Shown here: one piece after another, positions 17,041-25,423 of the stretch
Layout: each line of letters opens with the position of its first letter
How positions within the stretch are numbered: the first letter of the stretch is position 1
Source of the DNA: Burkholderiales bacterium UBA2647
Lineage (GTDB): Bacteria; Pseudomonadota; Gammaproteobacteria; Burkholderiales; Burkholderiaceae_E
Direction of reading: 5' to 3'
DNA length: 36,148 nt
Assembly (NCBI GenBank): GCA_002359635.1
Contig: DENJ01000119.1
Coordinates: forward strand, 1 to 36,148
Notes under the pieces: model-generated
Seen by the model: only the letters and a program-made list of their open reading frames with translations
The model's database searches: none
What the model was told of the DNA's origin: nothing
Translations under genes and position numbers: made by a program

Positions 17041-17831
17041 AGGCGCTTTGAAGGTAATGAACGAAGCCAGCTGAGCCCTTGCAGGCATTGCCAGAAGGCC
17101 AAAAGCATGCCAAGCGAGATTGATGCCGCCATGCTGTGAGAGGGAGGAAGCGGGGTGAGTAAGAGGGCAAGGGCGAGGAGCAGGCTGCATAGCGGATGAA
17201 GCCAATCCCAATGGGGTAAGCGATGAGCTTGTCTTAGGGTCAGTCGACCACTTAGGTAGCCGACCGCTAAGCCCAGGCCAATACCCACCAAGACGTCAGC
17301 GGGCCAGTGCGCCCCGCTTGCAACGCGCGCAAGGCCGACGCCGATGACCATGGCAGACAAGAGCACTGCGATGGGCCTGCTTTGCCTTGGTCGCATGGCA
17401 TCTAAGGCGAGTAACAATCCAAAAACAATGGCGATCGTCATACTATGGCCTGAAGGCATGGCGTGGTGGCTGAGGGTCTCGCCAATGATATGTAAATCAT
17501 CAGGCATTAAGGCTGCCGGTCTGACCTCATCGATATTGACTTTAAGCAGACGAATCGCCAGGCTCCCGAGCACCGTTGCTAGCGCCAGCGAGAACACGGC
17601 GATTGCCTTGCGCGTCAGAATGAGCAGCAAGAAACTCGCGCCAAGAAAGTGCCCGAAAATATTGAAGCACCGCCACAGTTCATCGGGGTAACGGAGGGTA
17701 AGTCCCTGAACCTTATGCATCAGGTCAATCTGCGGGCCGCTTATCACAACACCCCAAGCGATCGATAGTCCGGCAAGCAGGAGGACGAAGCGGCGGTTGT
17801 CAAGGATGGGCGAAGGTTTCGGCTCGGTCAC
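17037..17831 (-). CDS. PAP2-family membrane phosphatase
   Basis: A 264-residue protein with several membrane helices and the three PAP2 motifs: KVNIDEVRP, PSGHS, and an Arg...His...Asp block in LARVASGAHWPADVLVG. These enzymes act at the periplasmic face on undecaprenyl pyrophosphate, phosphatidylglycerol phosphate or lipid A phosphates. As first gene of the PAP2-GT2-GT39-corA run it could free the lipid A phosphate position or recycle the carrier lipid; neither can be decided here. Three extra C-terminal hydrophobic segments make it longer than minimal PAP2 proteins. Confidence 0.85.
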   Translation of the reverse strand: MTEPKPSPILDNRRFVLLLAGLSIAWGVVISGPQIDLMHKVQGLTLRYPDELWRCFNIFGHFLGASFLLLILTRKAIAVFSLALATVLGSLAIRLLKVNIDEVRPAALMPDDLHIIGETLSHHAMPSGHSMTIAIVFGLLLALDAMRPRQSRPIAVLLSAMVIGVGLARVASGAHWPADVLVGIGLGLAVGYLSGRLTLRQAHRLPHWDWLHPLCSLLLALALLLTPLPPSHSMAASISLGMLLAFWQCLQGLSWLRSLPSKRL

Positions 17832-17936
17832 AATTGTGGCTCAAGAATCCAAGATGATAAGACCTTTCCGGCTTGCCCAATACCCGGCGGCCTAAGCCTC
17901 ATAATGCTGTCATCTCATTTGGCAACAGGTTTCCTC

Positions 17937-19466
17937 ATGTCGATCGCATGGTTCAAGCGTGCAAACGGGCTGGCCTGGCTGGCTGGTCTTGGCGTTTTCT
18001 TGCATGCGCTTGCAATTCATAGCCAATCCTTGCCCTATACAACCGACGAGCTGCAGTACGTCGCCTGGTCGAAGGATCTTGACTGGGGTTATTTTTCAAA
18101 GCCGCCAGGGATCGCCTTTGCGCTCTGGCTCTGGTCGACCATGGACCCGCTTGCCGGTGAATTGAGATTTTTCGCTCAGCTTTGCTATGGCTTCAGTCTT
18201 TTCATCAGTTATAAGTTTTTTAGGGAAGACGGCCAATCGCGCGGGCGAGCCTTGACGGCAAGCCTGATCCTCGGATCGATCCCCTTGATTGGCTTTGCGC
18301 AATGGTTTTTTACAACCGATGCTTTATTGCTGATCTGTTGGCTGATGGCTCTGGCCCTAGCGTGGCGTGCGCTTCAAGCATCGCAGGCGCAAAGCGCGAT
18401 GCTCTGGTGGTGCGGTCTCGGTGTCGTCGTGGCGCTCGGTGTGCTCTGTAAGCATTCCATGGTTTTTTTCTGGGTCGGCATGCTGGCCTATTGGGTCTCG
18501 ATTCGATCAAGCATGCGGCAGCACTGGGCTGGGATGCTGCTTTGTGGTCTCGTGTTTGTTTTGTTGTTGATACCCCATATGTTATGGTTGTTAGAGCATC
18601 CAGGCACAACCATCAAACACCTGATTGATTTGCAGCAGCGCACGTTGCAACCCGGTGAGGAGTCCGCAAACCCTCAGTCACTGATAAGTTTGGCGAGGGG
18701 GCTTAGTCAGGCGCTTGAATTCACGGCTGCCCAATGGCTTGGTTTGGGCTTTGGGGTCGTGCTTGTACTTCGACGCCGAAAGCCATTGAGTGGATTGCAG
18801 CGCTGGCTGCTGGTCCATTCGCTCACGGTACTCGCCGTGTTCGTGATTCAGGCGGGCGTAGGCCGAGCCAACGGTAATTGGGCCCTACCGGCGACATTCA
18901 CCCTTGGGCTTGCAATCCTTGCGAATCATCTCCAAGAAGTCCCTGACGACAGCGCCGGGGTTGAAGCGTCAGGCAGCAAATCGAAGTTGGCGCTTTGGGT
19001 GATCAGCAATTTGCTGATCAGTTTTTTTGTTTCATTTGGTGCGCAGACCCTGAAGTCGCTTCGGCCCGAATCATTGTTGTGGATTGATCGCATTGATCCT
19101 TTTCACCGCCAGCGTGGCTGGGATGAATTCGACCGCGCGCTTGCTGTCCTGAATAAGCCTGCCGATATACCCTGGGGCGTAAGCGATCGGGATGCGGCAG
19201 CAAGGATTTTGCATCGATATGGTGACGGGCAAATTGTCTACCGTCCCTTGCCTGGCGCCAAACCCAATCACTTTGCCCTACGTTACCCCTACCAAAGCTG
19301 GGCGACGGCGCAAGCGGCTCAATCGAGCCCGTCTTGCATCTGGTTTTTGGCCAGAGATAACGACCCGGCGCAAACCAGGCGAAACGATTCGATTGCCCTG
19401 ATCGAACGGCAGCGTCTTAGCGGGCGGACTGAAACATGGGTGGTCTGGCCCGAGGCTTGCCCTTAG
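17937..19466 (+). CDS. Second GT39-family glycosyltransferase
   Basis: About 509 residues, polytopic, with the GT39 acidic motif in the first periplasmic loop (TTDELQYVAWSKDL) and a following FSKPPGIAF, equivalent to the KPP/YW region of ArnT-like enzymes. It is divergent from the other glycan run and 15 bases upstream of a second PAP2 gene. I prefer the ATG at 17937, which has an AGG about eight bases upstream. An in-frame ATG at 17904 lies within the likely promoter (CATAAT at 17900-17905) and has no ribosome binding site. It is a distant paralogue of the 14339-16000 protein, so the two probably differ in donor or acceptor. Confidence 0.8.
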   Translation: MSIAWFKRANGLAWLAGLGVFLHALAIHSQSLPYTTDELQYVAWSKDLDWGYFSKPPGIAFALWLWSTMDPLAGELRFFAQLCYGFSLFISYKFFREDGQSRGRALTASLILGSIPLIGFAQWFFTTDALLLICWLMALALAWRALQASQAQSAMLWWCGLGVVVALGVLCKHSMVFFWVGMLAYWVSIRSSMRQHWAGMLLCGLVFVLLLIPHMLWLLEHPGTTIKHLIDLQQRTLQPGEESANPQSLISLARGLSQALEFTAAQWLGLGFGVVLVLRRRKPLSGLQRWLLVHSLTVLAVFVIQAGVGRANGNWALPATFTLGLAILANHLQEVPDDSAGVEASGSKSKLALWVISNLLISFFVSFGAQTLKSLRPESLLWIDRIDPFHRQRGWDEFDRALAVLNKPADIPWGVSDRDAAARILHRYGDGQIVYRPLPGAKPNHFALRYPYQSWATAQAAQSSPSCIWFLARDNDPAQTRRNDSIALIERQRLSGRTETWVVWPEACP

Positions 19467-19481
19467 TCTGGGCATGAAGCA

Positions 19482-20192
19482 ATGTTTCCTGAACGCTTGA
19501 ATCACAAATGGCTACACGCGGCGATTGCGACCATCGGCCTTGCAGCGCTGCCTTTATTTGCAGCGATTGATCTCAGGTTGGCTTCGTATTTTTACGATGA
19601 AACATGCCAATGTTTTCCGGCGGCTGCACTCATCTGGCTGCATCGCTTTGATGGCTTCATCGCCTGGGCGGGTCGGTTAGCAACTCCTGTGATGCTGACC
19701 CTGATCTTATTTTTCTGGTGGCGATCGTCCGGGGATAAGCAGGTCTTTGGTCGCCTGCAAGTGACGGCGCGCTACCGACGATCAATCAGGGCGCTTGGCT
19801 TCATGCTTGCGCTTGGGGTGCTTACACCGCTGCTCCTGATACACGAAGTCATTAAACCAGAGATCGGCCGGGCAAGGCCGCGCGATATTGAGTCATTCGC
19901 AGGTTCACAGGCATTTACGCCTGCATGGGTGCGATCGACAGCCTGTACAAGGAACTGCTCCTTCACGAGCGGTCATGCTGCTTTCGGAGCCTGGGTTATG
20001 TCGGCCTGGTATGTGGGGCGACGTCGTCGAGGGCTGTGGCTAGGCCTGGCTGGTGCGCTCACCGTGGTGATTGGATGGTCAAGAATGGCACAAGGCGCTC
20101 ACTTTTTTAGCGATGTCATCGGATCCCTGCTGCTGGTTTGGTTAACAGCACAAGTGCTTGCAGCTGTTCCCTATTTTCGTTCTCGATCATAG
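19482..20192 (+). CDS. Second PAP2-family membrane phosphatase
   Basis: A 236-residue protein with about six membrane segments and complete PAP2 motifs: KPEIGRARP, SFTSGHA and SRMAQGAHFFSD. A Cys-containing periplasmic loop lies near residue 45. Family members remove phosphate from lipid A or from undecaprenyl pyrophosphate. It follows the second GT39 gene by 15 bases and is probably co-transcribed. A GT39 plus a PAP2 phosphatase is the combination that, in known lipid A modification systems, strips a phosphate and adds a sugar. The exact substrate is not determined. Confidence 0.85.
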   Translation: MFPERLNHKWLHAAIATIGLAALPLFAAIDLRLASYFYDETCQCFPAAALIWLHRFDGFIAWAGRLATPVMLTLILFFWWRSSGDKQVFGRLQVTARYRRSIRALGFMLALGVLTPLLLIHEVIKPEIGRARPRDIESFAGSQAFTPAWVRSTACTRNCSFTSGHAAFGAWVMSAWYVGRRRRGLWLGLAGALTVVIGWSRMAQGAHFFSDVIGSLLLVWLTAQVLAAVPYFRSRS

Positions 20193-20250
20193 AAATCATG
20201 CCAATCCGATCCGGCACCGTCGACGTTAAAGACCCGACATCGTCATTGGA

Positions 20251-20290
20251 TATTCACGCGAATTTCACCTAACTTTCACGGCGTTTTAAC
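20251..20290 (+). promoter_or_regulatory. Four 11-bp phased direct repeats, Pho-box-like operator
   Basis: Seven-base units TATTCAC (20251), ATTTCAC (20262), CTTTCAC (20273) and TTTTAAC (20284) recur exactly every 11 bp. This is the spacing of PhoB and other OmpR-family sites (PhoB unit CTGTCAT). The third unit matches that unit at five of seven positions. The array points toward the small ORF and lipoprotein genes. No good -10 box is seen, as is common for activator-dependent promoters. Confidence 0.5.
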
Positions 20291-20330
20291 GCAGCCTTGA
20301 CAAGCTGACCTGCCACCCAAGGAGGTTCAG

Positions 20331-20516
20331 ATGATGATTGTCGAAGCGCCAAGTCAGTCCCATGATGATCCTTTGACCGCTCCAGGGGCAGGGGATTCTT
20401 TGCAGCAGTGCCTGATATTGTTAAATGCGAGGCGGGTTATTGAGCTGACCTGTGCCTACTTCGATAGTCCTTTGTCGCAAAAACGTTTTCGAGATGGATT
20501 GGGTGACGATGAATAA
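20331..20516 (+). CDS. Small hypothetical protein (61 aa)
   Basis: This short frame begins at an ATG with a near-perfect ribosome binding site, AAGGAGG at 20319-20325, five bases upstream. Its stop overlaps the lipoprotein start by eight bases, suggesting translational coupling. The peptide has an acidic, polar N-terminal third, then a central hydrophobic-helical part (QQCLILLNARRVIELTC), and no signal peptide. I recognise no family. It could be a small functional protein or simply a leader whose translation controls the lipoprotein. Confidence 0.5.
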   Translation: MMIVEAPSQSHDDPLTAPGAGDSLQQCLILLNARRVIELTCAYFDSPLSQKRFRDGLGDDE

Positions 20517-21639
20517 GTGGTTTCGCGGTTTACTGATAGCGAGCTTGTTACTGCTTGGCGCCTGCGGTGGTGGCGGTGAAACATCCGACACCGGGTCAAA
20601 CCGGGCTGCTTCATCAGGCCAAAACAATGCCGCACAAACATCGCCTTCGCAATCTGTGCCAGACAATGCTTCTGGATCTGCTAAATCCCTGCCCAAACCA
20701 ACGCTCAGCTTTAGCGACACTGGTTTTAGCCTGAGCGATGGCCTGACCAAGGATGGACGTTGGACCGTGAGCGGCCTCAACGGCCTAGGCTGGGAGTATT
20801 CGCTCGATATGGGGCAAAACTGGATTCCTGGGTCAGGGAACTTTTTTGTGGTGCAAGGCGATGGACCCAAAATGATCTGGGTCCGTACACGGGACGATCA
20901 AGGCAACACCTCAGAGATTGTGACGGTCACTTGTACGCTCGACACCACGGCACCTGCTCCAATTGAAGCGCAGTCAGCACAAGAAGCAGGGCTGCGTCGG
21001 CTTGACGTCAAGGGTCTTGAGTCGCAAGCAACATGGGCGTACCGCTTTGACGAGCGAGACGATTGGCTTGAGGGCGCTGGATCGCAATTGTGGTTACTCG
21101 GTAATGGCGCGACGCGGGTTTTTACCCGCCAGATTGATGCGGCAGGCAATCCCTCTGCGACGACTGTGTTTGATTTGTCACAAGCGGGCGGTAACGATTG
21201 GGTCGAGTTTTCAGCCAACCCGATGGCGCCGACTAGCTTGGCCCAGATGCCGGCATCAGCCGAGGTCTTGATACTTCATGGCAATGTGCGCGAGGGAGAT
21301 GTGGATTATGTGCGCATTGACATCCCGGCAAATAAATCGCTCGCCTCGTTCAAACTGGTCCACTATCGTTCTGAAGATAAGATCGCATTTTTCGCTTTGC
21401 AGCGCGGACAGGTTTTTGATGCAGGCAATGATATAAGCCGCATGATGGTCTATGGTCACTTGGGTCCGACTGATATGCCCGTACAGGGGTCAGTGCCCGT
21501 TTTCAAGCTTGGTCAGAACATCGCAACAAGCCTATCGGCTGCGCAAAGGTCTGCTGGTTCCATCGTCTTGTGGATGCAGCAAACCGGCAGCCAGAGCACT
21601 GACTACGCCTTCGAAATCCGCCTTCGTTCAAGCCCCTAA
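20509..21639 (+). CDS. Secreted lipoprotein with Ig-like repeats and a PPC-like C-terminal domain
   Basis: A 376-residue protein starting at the ATG at 20509. Residues 1-18 are a lipoprotein signal ending in the lipobox LLGAC, with a poly-Gly stretch after the cysteine, so it is probably anchored in the outer membrane. A low-complexity Ser/Asn/Gln linker follows. Two related beta-sandwich repeats then appear, each with Trp-x-Tyr, a D-x-W-x-x-G-G/S-G core and an Asp-x-x-Gly-Asn-x-Ser end; the first closes with DTTAP, typical of bacterial Ig-like domains. The last 120 residues resemble a bacterial pre-peptidase-like (PPC) domain. Likely role: cell-surface binding or adhesion, substrate unknown. 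Its 3' end overlaps that of the convergent CYTH-CHAD gene by 12 bases. Confidence 0.8.
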   Translation: MNKWFRGLLIASLLLLGACGGGGETSDTGSNRAASSGQNNAAQTSPSQSVPDNASGSAKSLPKPTLSFSDTGFSLSDGLTKDGRWTVSGLNGLGWEYSLDMGQNWIPGSGNFFVVQGDGPKMIWVRTRDDQGNTSEIVTVTCTLDTTAPAPIEAQSAQEAGLRRLDVKGLESQATWAYRFDERDDWLEGAGSQLWLLGNGATRVFTRQIDAAGNPSATTVFDLSQAGGNDWVEFSANPMAPTSLAQMPASAEVLILHGNVREGDVDYVRIDIPANKSLASFKLVHYRSEDKIAFFALQRGQVFDAGNDISRMMVYGHLGPTDMPVQGSVPVFKLGQNIATSLSAAQRSAGSIVLWMQQTGSQSTDYAFEIRLRSSP

Positions 21640-23178
21640 AGCCGTCACTTCAGGATTTGTCTCGTTGCGCGGCAGATCTTTTTTTCGCCATGGCGCCTGG
21701 ACTTTGGCGAAATCTTGCAAAACTTTCACGCATCGATCGGCAGCGTAATCTGATTGTGCCGCTAACCAACCTACTGCAAACCAGGCCTGCGGGTGATGTG
21801 CGCTGTGCGACTTGTAGAGTGCATGAGCAACATGCAAGTCGTTATACTCGCCTAAGGCGTCTTGAGCATCGGCCATCACCTGCAAAAAATGTTCGAGACG
21901 CTTTTCCTGTAGCAGGCTTCGCACAAACTCAACACCATAGCGCAGGCGCTTCATACGCTTTCGCAAGTCGTGACGCTCATCAACACTCAGCTGGCCAAAA
22001 TGGGCGCTCATTTTCCTGCATTTCCGATGCCAGCGATGAAGTACCTCAAGGAGCACGTCCTGAGCTGGCAGCTGACCCAATGCGTGATCGCTGTTAGCAC
22101 GATCAAGATCGAGCTTCATGTCATGCTCTAACCACTCAAGAAACCACAGCTGACATTGCTTTTCGCGGATAAGATCGCGCGGCGATTTGAGGTCGGTAGG
22201 CGAGGGTAATTCAATAAGCGGCGCGTCAATCTCACGCAGTCTCGGCCATAGGCTCTCTGCGAGCACATCGCGGTCTCTGCTTGTGCCAAGCTCGGTCGCA
22301 AGCGACCGAGCCTGAGCATCCCAATGGGCGATCGCTTCAAGGCGCTGACCAAAAAGCTTCATCGCGGTGCGTAATCGCCGCAGACCCACACGGATCTGAT
22401 GAACGTGTTCGGGACCATGGCCCTCTTCGGCTGCAATTTGCGATGCGTTTTGCATGACCTGCCTGCGGCAGTCCGAAAAAATCGCCAAAAGCGCCTCATC
22501 AATGTTGGCGCTGGCATCAAGCCTGATCAATCCGGCTTTCGCCGGCGAAGCAAAAGCACGATCCTCAAAGAGCATATGACCGCGCTGAGCTTTACTCCTT
22601 AGATCAATCCAAAGTTGATAACGTTTGATATAGCCAGCTGCCGCTTCAAGAACGGCAAGTGGCGAACCTTTGATCGATTCAATTTCGAGCTCCCGCACCC
22701 CGAGTTGACGGCTGTCACTTTGAATCATGCCCTCGTCAAGACAGAGCTCAACAAAGCCTCGCCGGGTACGTTGAATCTGGCTCTGCCGTCTGACATCGGT
22801 GGCGAAGCGTCGCTGCAAGCTCTCGCCCGCTGCCCGCTGCAGCAGGACCTGCAGTCTGCGGCCTGCGGGGCTCCTCAGGTGCCTGCTGATATCGAGAGCA
22901 GGCTCAGCAGCGCTGCGATCGGGTAAGCGAATATTGTCTTCTTCGCGGCTGATGCTGTCTTGACCTTTTCCTGCTTTAAGGGTTTGTACCCAATTGCGCC
23001 CTTCGCGGCGCAATCGAAGCGCCATGTCTTCGCTTGCAAGCAGGCGCGATGGAGTATCGAAATAAACCGCCTGGAGGCGTTGTGTGCGCAAATTATCGGG
23101 TGATCGGGCTTTTATTTCCTGTGCTAAAGCGGCCCTTGCTGATGCAGGGACCTGCAACTTAATCTCAATTTCAGTCAT
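21628..23178 (-). CDS. CYTH and CHAD domain protein
   Basis: A 516-residue cytosolic protein. Residues 1-200 are a CYTH (triphosphate tunnel) domain with the N-terminal Glu-x-Glu-x-Lys motif (Glu3, Glu5, Lys7) that holds a triphosphate with metal ions. Residues from about 230 to the end are a CHAD domain, helical and rich in conserved His and Arg (HVHQIRVGLRRLRTAMKLF, DLRKRMKRLRYGVEF). CHAD domains bind inorganic polyphosphate, and CYTH-CHAD proteins are tripolyphosphatases or polyphosphate-linked proteins. I take the ATG at 23178 because the CYTH motif must begin there; a longer frame to 23208 exists. It is the last gene of the psd-olsB-phosphoesterase-sixA run. Confidence 0.9.
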   Translation of the reverse strand: MTEIEIKLQVPASARAALAQEIKARSPDNLRTQRLQAVYFDTPSRLLASEDMALRLRREGRNWVQTLKAGKGQDSISREEDNIRLPDRSAAEPALDISRHLRSPAGRRLQVLLQRAAGESLQRRFATDVRRQSQIQRTRRGFVELCLDEGMIQSDSRQLGVRELEIESIKGSPLAVLEAAAGYIKRYQLWIDLRSKAQRGHMLFEDRAFASPAKAGLIRLDASANIDEALLAIFSDCRRQVMQNASQIAAEEGHGPEHVHQIRVGLRRLRTAMKLFGQRLEAIAHWDAQARSLATELGTSRDRDVLAESLWPRLREIDAPLIELPSPTDLKSPRDLIREKQCQLWFLEWLEHDMKLDLDRANSDHALGQLPAQDVLLEVLHRWHRKCRKMSAHFGQLSVDERHDLRKRMKRLRYGVEFVRSLLQEKRLEHFLQVMADAQDALGEYNDLHVAHALYKSHSAHHPQAWFAVGWLAAQSDYAADRCVKVLQDFAKVQAPWRKKDLPRNETNPEVTALGA

Positions 23179-23225
23179 CCGGAGGCTCCAGCCCCGCGTT
23201 GGGGGCAAATCAACAAGCCTCTACC

Positions 23226-23696
23226 CTATACCAAATCGGGGCCAATCGCAGCTTTGACTTGCCAATAGGGCTCGGCATCTTTGCGCTGCAGCCACCAGAG
23301 AGCGCCTTTTTTGAGGCTCCAGCAAGCATCGCCGCCGCAGACCAAATGAGACATCAGCAGCCCGAGCAAAGGTTGATGGCCGACGACAACCAGATGTCCG
23401 GACTTTCTCAAATGCGCTTCATCGATCTTGATCGCCTGCAAAGCCTCCTCAAGCGAACTGCCGGGCAGCAATCTTGGCTCCGGGCGCACTTTTGCCGACA
23501 AGGTCATCGCGGTCTGGACGGCACGCTGCGCCGGGCTGCTGACCACCGCAAACGATTCAGGAAGTCTTGCATCGAGCCAACGGCTCATCCGGCTTGCCTG
23601 TTTTTTCCCGCGTTCCGACAAACTCCGCTCGAGGTCTTGTTTAACATCTTCAAGACTATCGCCAGCATCGGCATGTCGCCAGATGATTAGGTTCAT
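23226..23696 (-). CDS. sixA: SixA-type phosphohistidine phosphatase
   Basis: A 156-residue histidine phosphatase-superfamily protein. The N-terminal catalytic motif is Arg7-His8 in IIWRHAD. The second arginine region is SSPAQRAVQTA and the second catalytic histidine is in VVVGHQPLLG. It is short like SixA, which removes phosphate from phosphohistidine in Hpt domains or phosphotransferase proteins. The ATG at 23696 gives the expected start; the longer frame to 23840 is not supported. It lies 47 bases upstream of the CYTH-CHAD gene and 40 bases after the metallophosphoesterase gene, so it is co-transcribed with them. Confidence 0.9.
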   Translation of the reverse strand: MNLIIWRHADAGDSLEDVKQDLERSLSERGKKQASRMSRWLDARLPESFAVVSSPAQRAVQTAMTLSAKVRPEPRLLPGSSLEEALQAIKIDEAHLRKSGHLVVVGHQPLLGLLMSHLVCGGDACWSLKKGALWWLQRKDAEPYWQVKAAIGPDLV

Positions 23697-23736
23697 CGCA
23701 ACCTGCGGTCGAGAAGATCCCACCCTAGAGAGGGCC

Positions 23737-24582
23737 TCATACCGACCCGACGCGCGCCTTGAGATCGAGCGCGAGTTGCTCGCTTGGCGCGGTTTTGCTG
23801 AGTTTGGTCTTGGGCCAATCGATGATCTCAAGCCTGCCATCGGGATGTTCGACCAGCGCCGTCATGCTTTCGACCCAGTCGCCATCGTTACAATAAAGCA
23901 CATCATCGATCATGCGGATCTCAGCCCGATGAATGTGTCCGCAGACAACACCATCAAACCCCCGTTTTCTTGCGGCCTGCGCCAGAGCTTCCTCAAAAGC
24001 GGTCACAAAACTGACCGCCCGCTTGACCTGATCCTTAAGCCACTGGCTTAGCGACCAATAAGGCAGCCCGAGCCGGGCTCTGGCAAAATTAAAGGCACGG
24101 TTCACCCGCAAGGCCAAGTCGTAGGCATAGTCACCGAGCACCGCAAGCCATCGGGCACACTGAATCACGCCATCGAATAAATCCCCATGCGTGATCCAAA
24201 GGCGTTTGCCCTCTTGAGTGACGTGAGTCGCTTCGTATTCAATTTCAATGCCGCCAAACTGCAAGCCGCAAAACTGGCGAATCGACTCATCATGGTTACC
24301 CGGCACAAAAACGACTCTGGTGCCCTTGCGCGCTTTTCGTAATATTTTCTGGACCACATCATTGTGAGCTTGTGGCCAGTGCCAGCGTCGCTTCAACTGC
24401 CATCCGTCAACAATATCACCGACGAGATAAAGCGTCTCGCATTCAAAACTTTTTAGAAAGTCAAGCAATTCGTCGGCTTGACATCCGGTGGTTCCAAGGT
24501 GGATATCCGATATAAAAACCGCCCTGTACCGATGCTCAGAGGGATCCTCTGGCATCAGGTAATAGGGCAGTGGACCGTTCAT
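23737..24582 (-). CDS. Calcineurin-like metallophosphoesterase, PlcP / LpxH-like
   Basis: A 281-residue cytosolic metallophosphoesterase with all five metal-binding blocks: SDIHLG, GDIVDGW, GNHD, THGD and GHIH. Automated annotation would call it UDP-2,3-diacylglucosamine diphosphatase. However, several segments (LGTTGCQADELLDFL, HWPQAHNDVVQKILRKARKG, FARARLGLPYWSLSQWLK, GDWVESMTALVEH) fit the longer PlcP-type family. PlcP of Sinorhizobium is a Mn-dependent phospholipase C that releases diacylglycerol from phospholipids under phosphate limitation. The neighbours (psd, olsB-like, a GT4 glycosyltransferase) favour the phospholipase reading. Enzyme identity is inference. Its start overlaps the stop of the olsB-like gene (ATGA). 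Confidence 0.8.
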   Translation of the reverse strand: MNGPLPYYLMPEDPSEHRYRAVFISDIHLGTTGCQADELLDFLKSFECETLYLVGDIVDGWQLKRRWHWPQAHNDVVQKILRKARKGTRVVFVPGNHDESIRQFCGLQFGGIEIEYEATHVTQEGKRLWITHGDLFDGVIQCARWLAVLGDYAYDLALRVNRAFNFARARLGLPYWSLSQWLKDQVKRAVSFVTAFEEALAQAARKRGFDGVVCGHIHRAEIRMIDDVLYCNDGDWVESMTALVEHPDGRLEIIDWPKTKLSKTAPSEQLALDLKARVGSV

Positions 24583-25373
24583 GCCGCTAAGGGTCCAAAT
24601 CGCTGTCTGAAGCGCTGATCAAGCTGTTCCAAGGGCAAGATCACCGGAAAATCCGCACAATCGAGCTCGAAATCAACACAAGGTTCTCCCATGATCATCG
24701 CACCAGCCCTTAAGTAGGCCCTTAGCAGCGACGGGATCTCAATGTCTTCATGAGAGGCCGGTTCAAGGCGCTTGAGTCGTTGTAGCGGCCAGACGCGGAA
24801 GCTCTCCCCTGCATCGTGCGTTGGCATCAGATGCTGGTAGAGGCGCCAGACGGTCTCGGGGCCGTCTTTGAGCGATACGCTGACACAACCCATAAGGTGG
24901 GTGTAGTGCTTGCCGGAGAGCCAGCGCGATAGTCCTGTCCACATGAGCATCAAGCTTGTCCCGCCACGATAGTCGGGGTCGACGCAGGCTCGACCCAGTT
25001 CAACAATTTCGTGTCGCAGTGGATCAAGCCGGGTGAGCCAGAACTCTTGCTCTGCGTAGCGGCAACCGAGTTCTCTTGCGGCCTCGGGCGTCAGAATACG
25101 GTAAGTCCCCACAACCTCATCTCGGGCAGGATCGATCGCCACAAGATGGGTGCACCAGGGATCAAAAATATCATCATCATGCCGGGCATGCGCCTTGGCA
25201 ACATGGGGCGCATTTTCGCGGAACACTCGAGCCCTGAGTTCGAGGGCCTGAGCGATACGACGTTCCGAGCGCGCGATCGCGACATGAATACGCGTCGATT
25301 GACAAAGCAACTCATCGCCCACCGAAGCTTTTGCAGCGAAAAAAGCCCGGTCTTCCACCATATTCATGTACAA
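24579..25373 (-). CDS. olsB: OlsB-like N-acyltransferase (ornithine lipid type)
   Basis: A 264-residue GNAT-related protein of the OlsB / hemolysin-like acyltransferase family. Characteristic parts are IAQALELRARVFREN near the start, VGTYRIL, ELGRACVDPDYRGG with the acyl-carrier site, and a late LLRAYLRAGAMIMGEPCVD. OlsB transfers a 3-hydroxyacyl group from ACP to the alpha-amino group of ornithine, making lyso-ornithine lipid. The partner O-acyltransferase OlsA is not in the window. The start could be either of two nearby ATG codons (25373 or 25367). It lies 50 bases after psd and overlaps the phosphoesterase gene. Ornithine lipids contain no phosphorus and often replace phospholipids when phosphate is scarce. 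Confidence 0.8.
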   Translation of the reverse strand: MYMNMVEDRAFFAAKASVGDELLCQSTRIHVAIARSERRIAQALELRARVFRENAPHVAKAHARHDDDIFDPWCTHLVAIDPARDEVVGTYRILTPEAARELGCRYAEQEFWLTRLDPLRHEIVELGRACVDPDYRGGTSLMLMWTGLSRWLSGKHYTHLMGCVSVSLKDGPETVWRLYQHLMPTHDAGESFRVWPLQRLKRLEPASHEDIEIPSLLRAYLRAGAMIMGEPCVDFELDCADFPVILPLEQLDQRFRQRFGPLAA

Positions 25374-25423
25374 AAACCCTCGATCAAGATAAACACGACC
25401 GAGTGTGAGTGCCTCGCTTTAAA

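Noticed and set aside
17041..17211. Upstream extension of the GT2 frame
   Set aside because: It runs inside the PAP2 gene in another frame; the ATG at 17040 gives the normal N-terminus and an ATGA overlap typical of coupled genes.
20297..20302. TTGACA as a -35 box for the 61-residue ORF
   Set aside because: A -10 box 17 bp on would fall on the ribosome binding site and start transcription inside the ORF start codon. It could only serve the lipoprotein gene, and no -10 match is found.
23737..24582. Simple assignment as lpxH
   Set aside because: The core motifs are shared by LpxH and PlcP, but the length, the internal segments and the psd/olsB context fit PlcP-type proteins at least as well, so no gene symbol was given.
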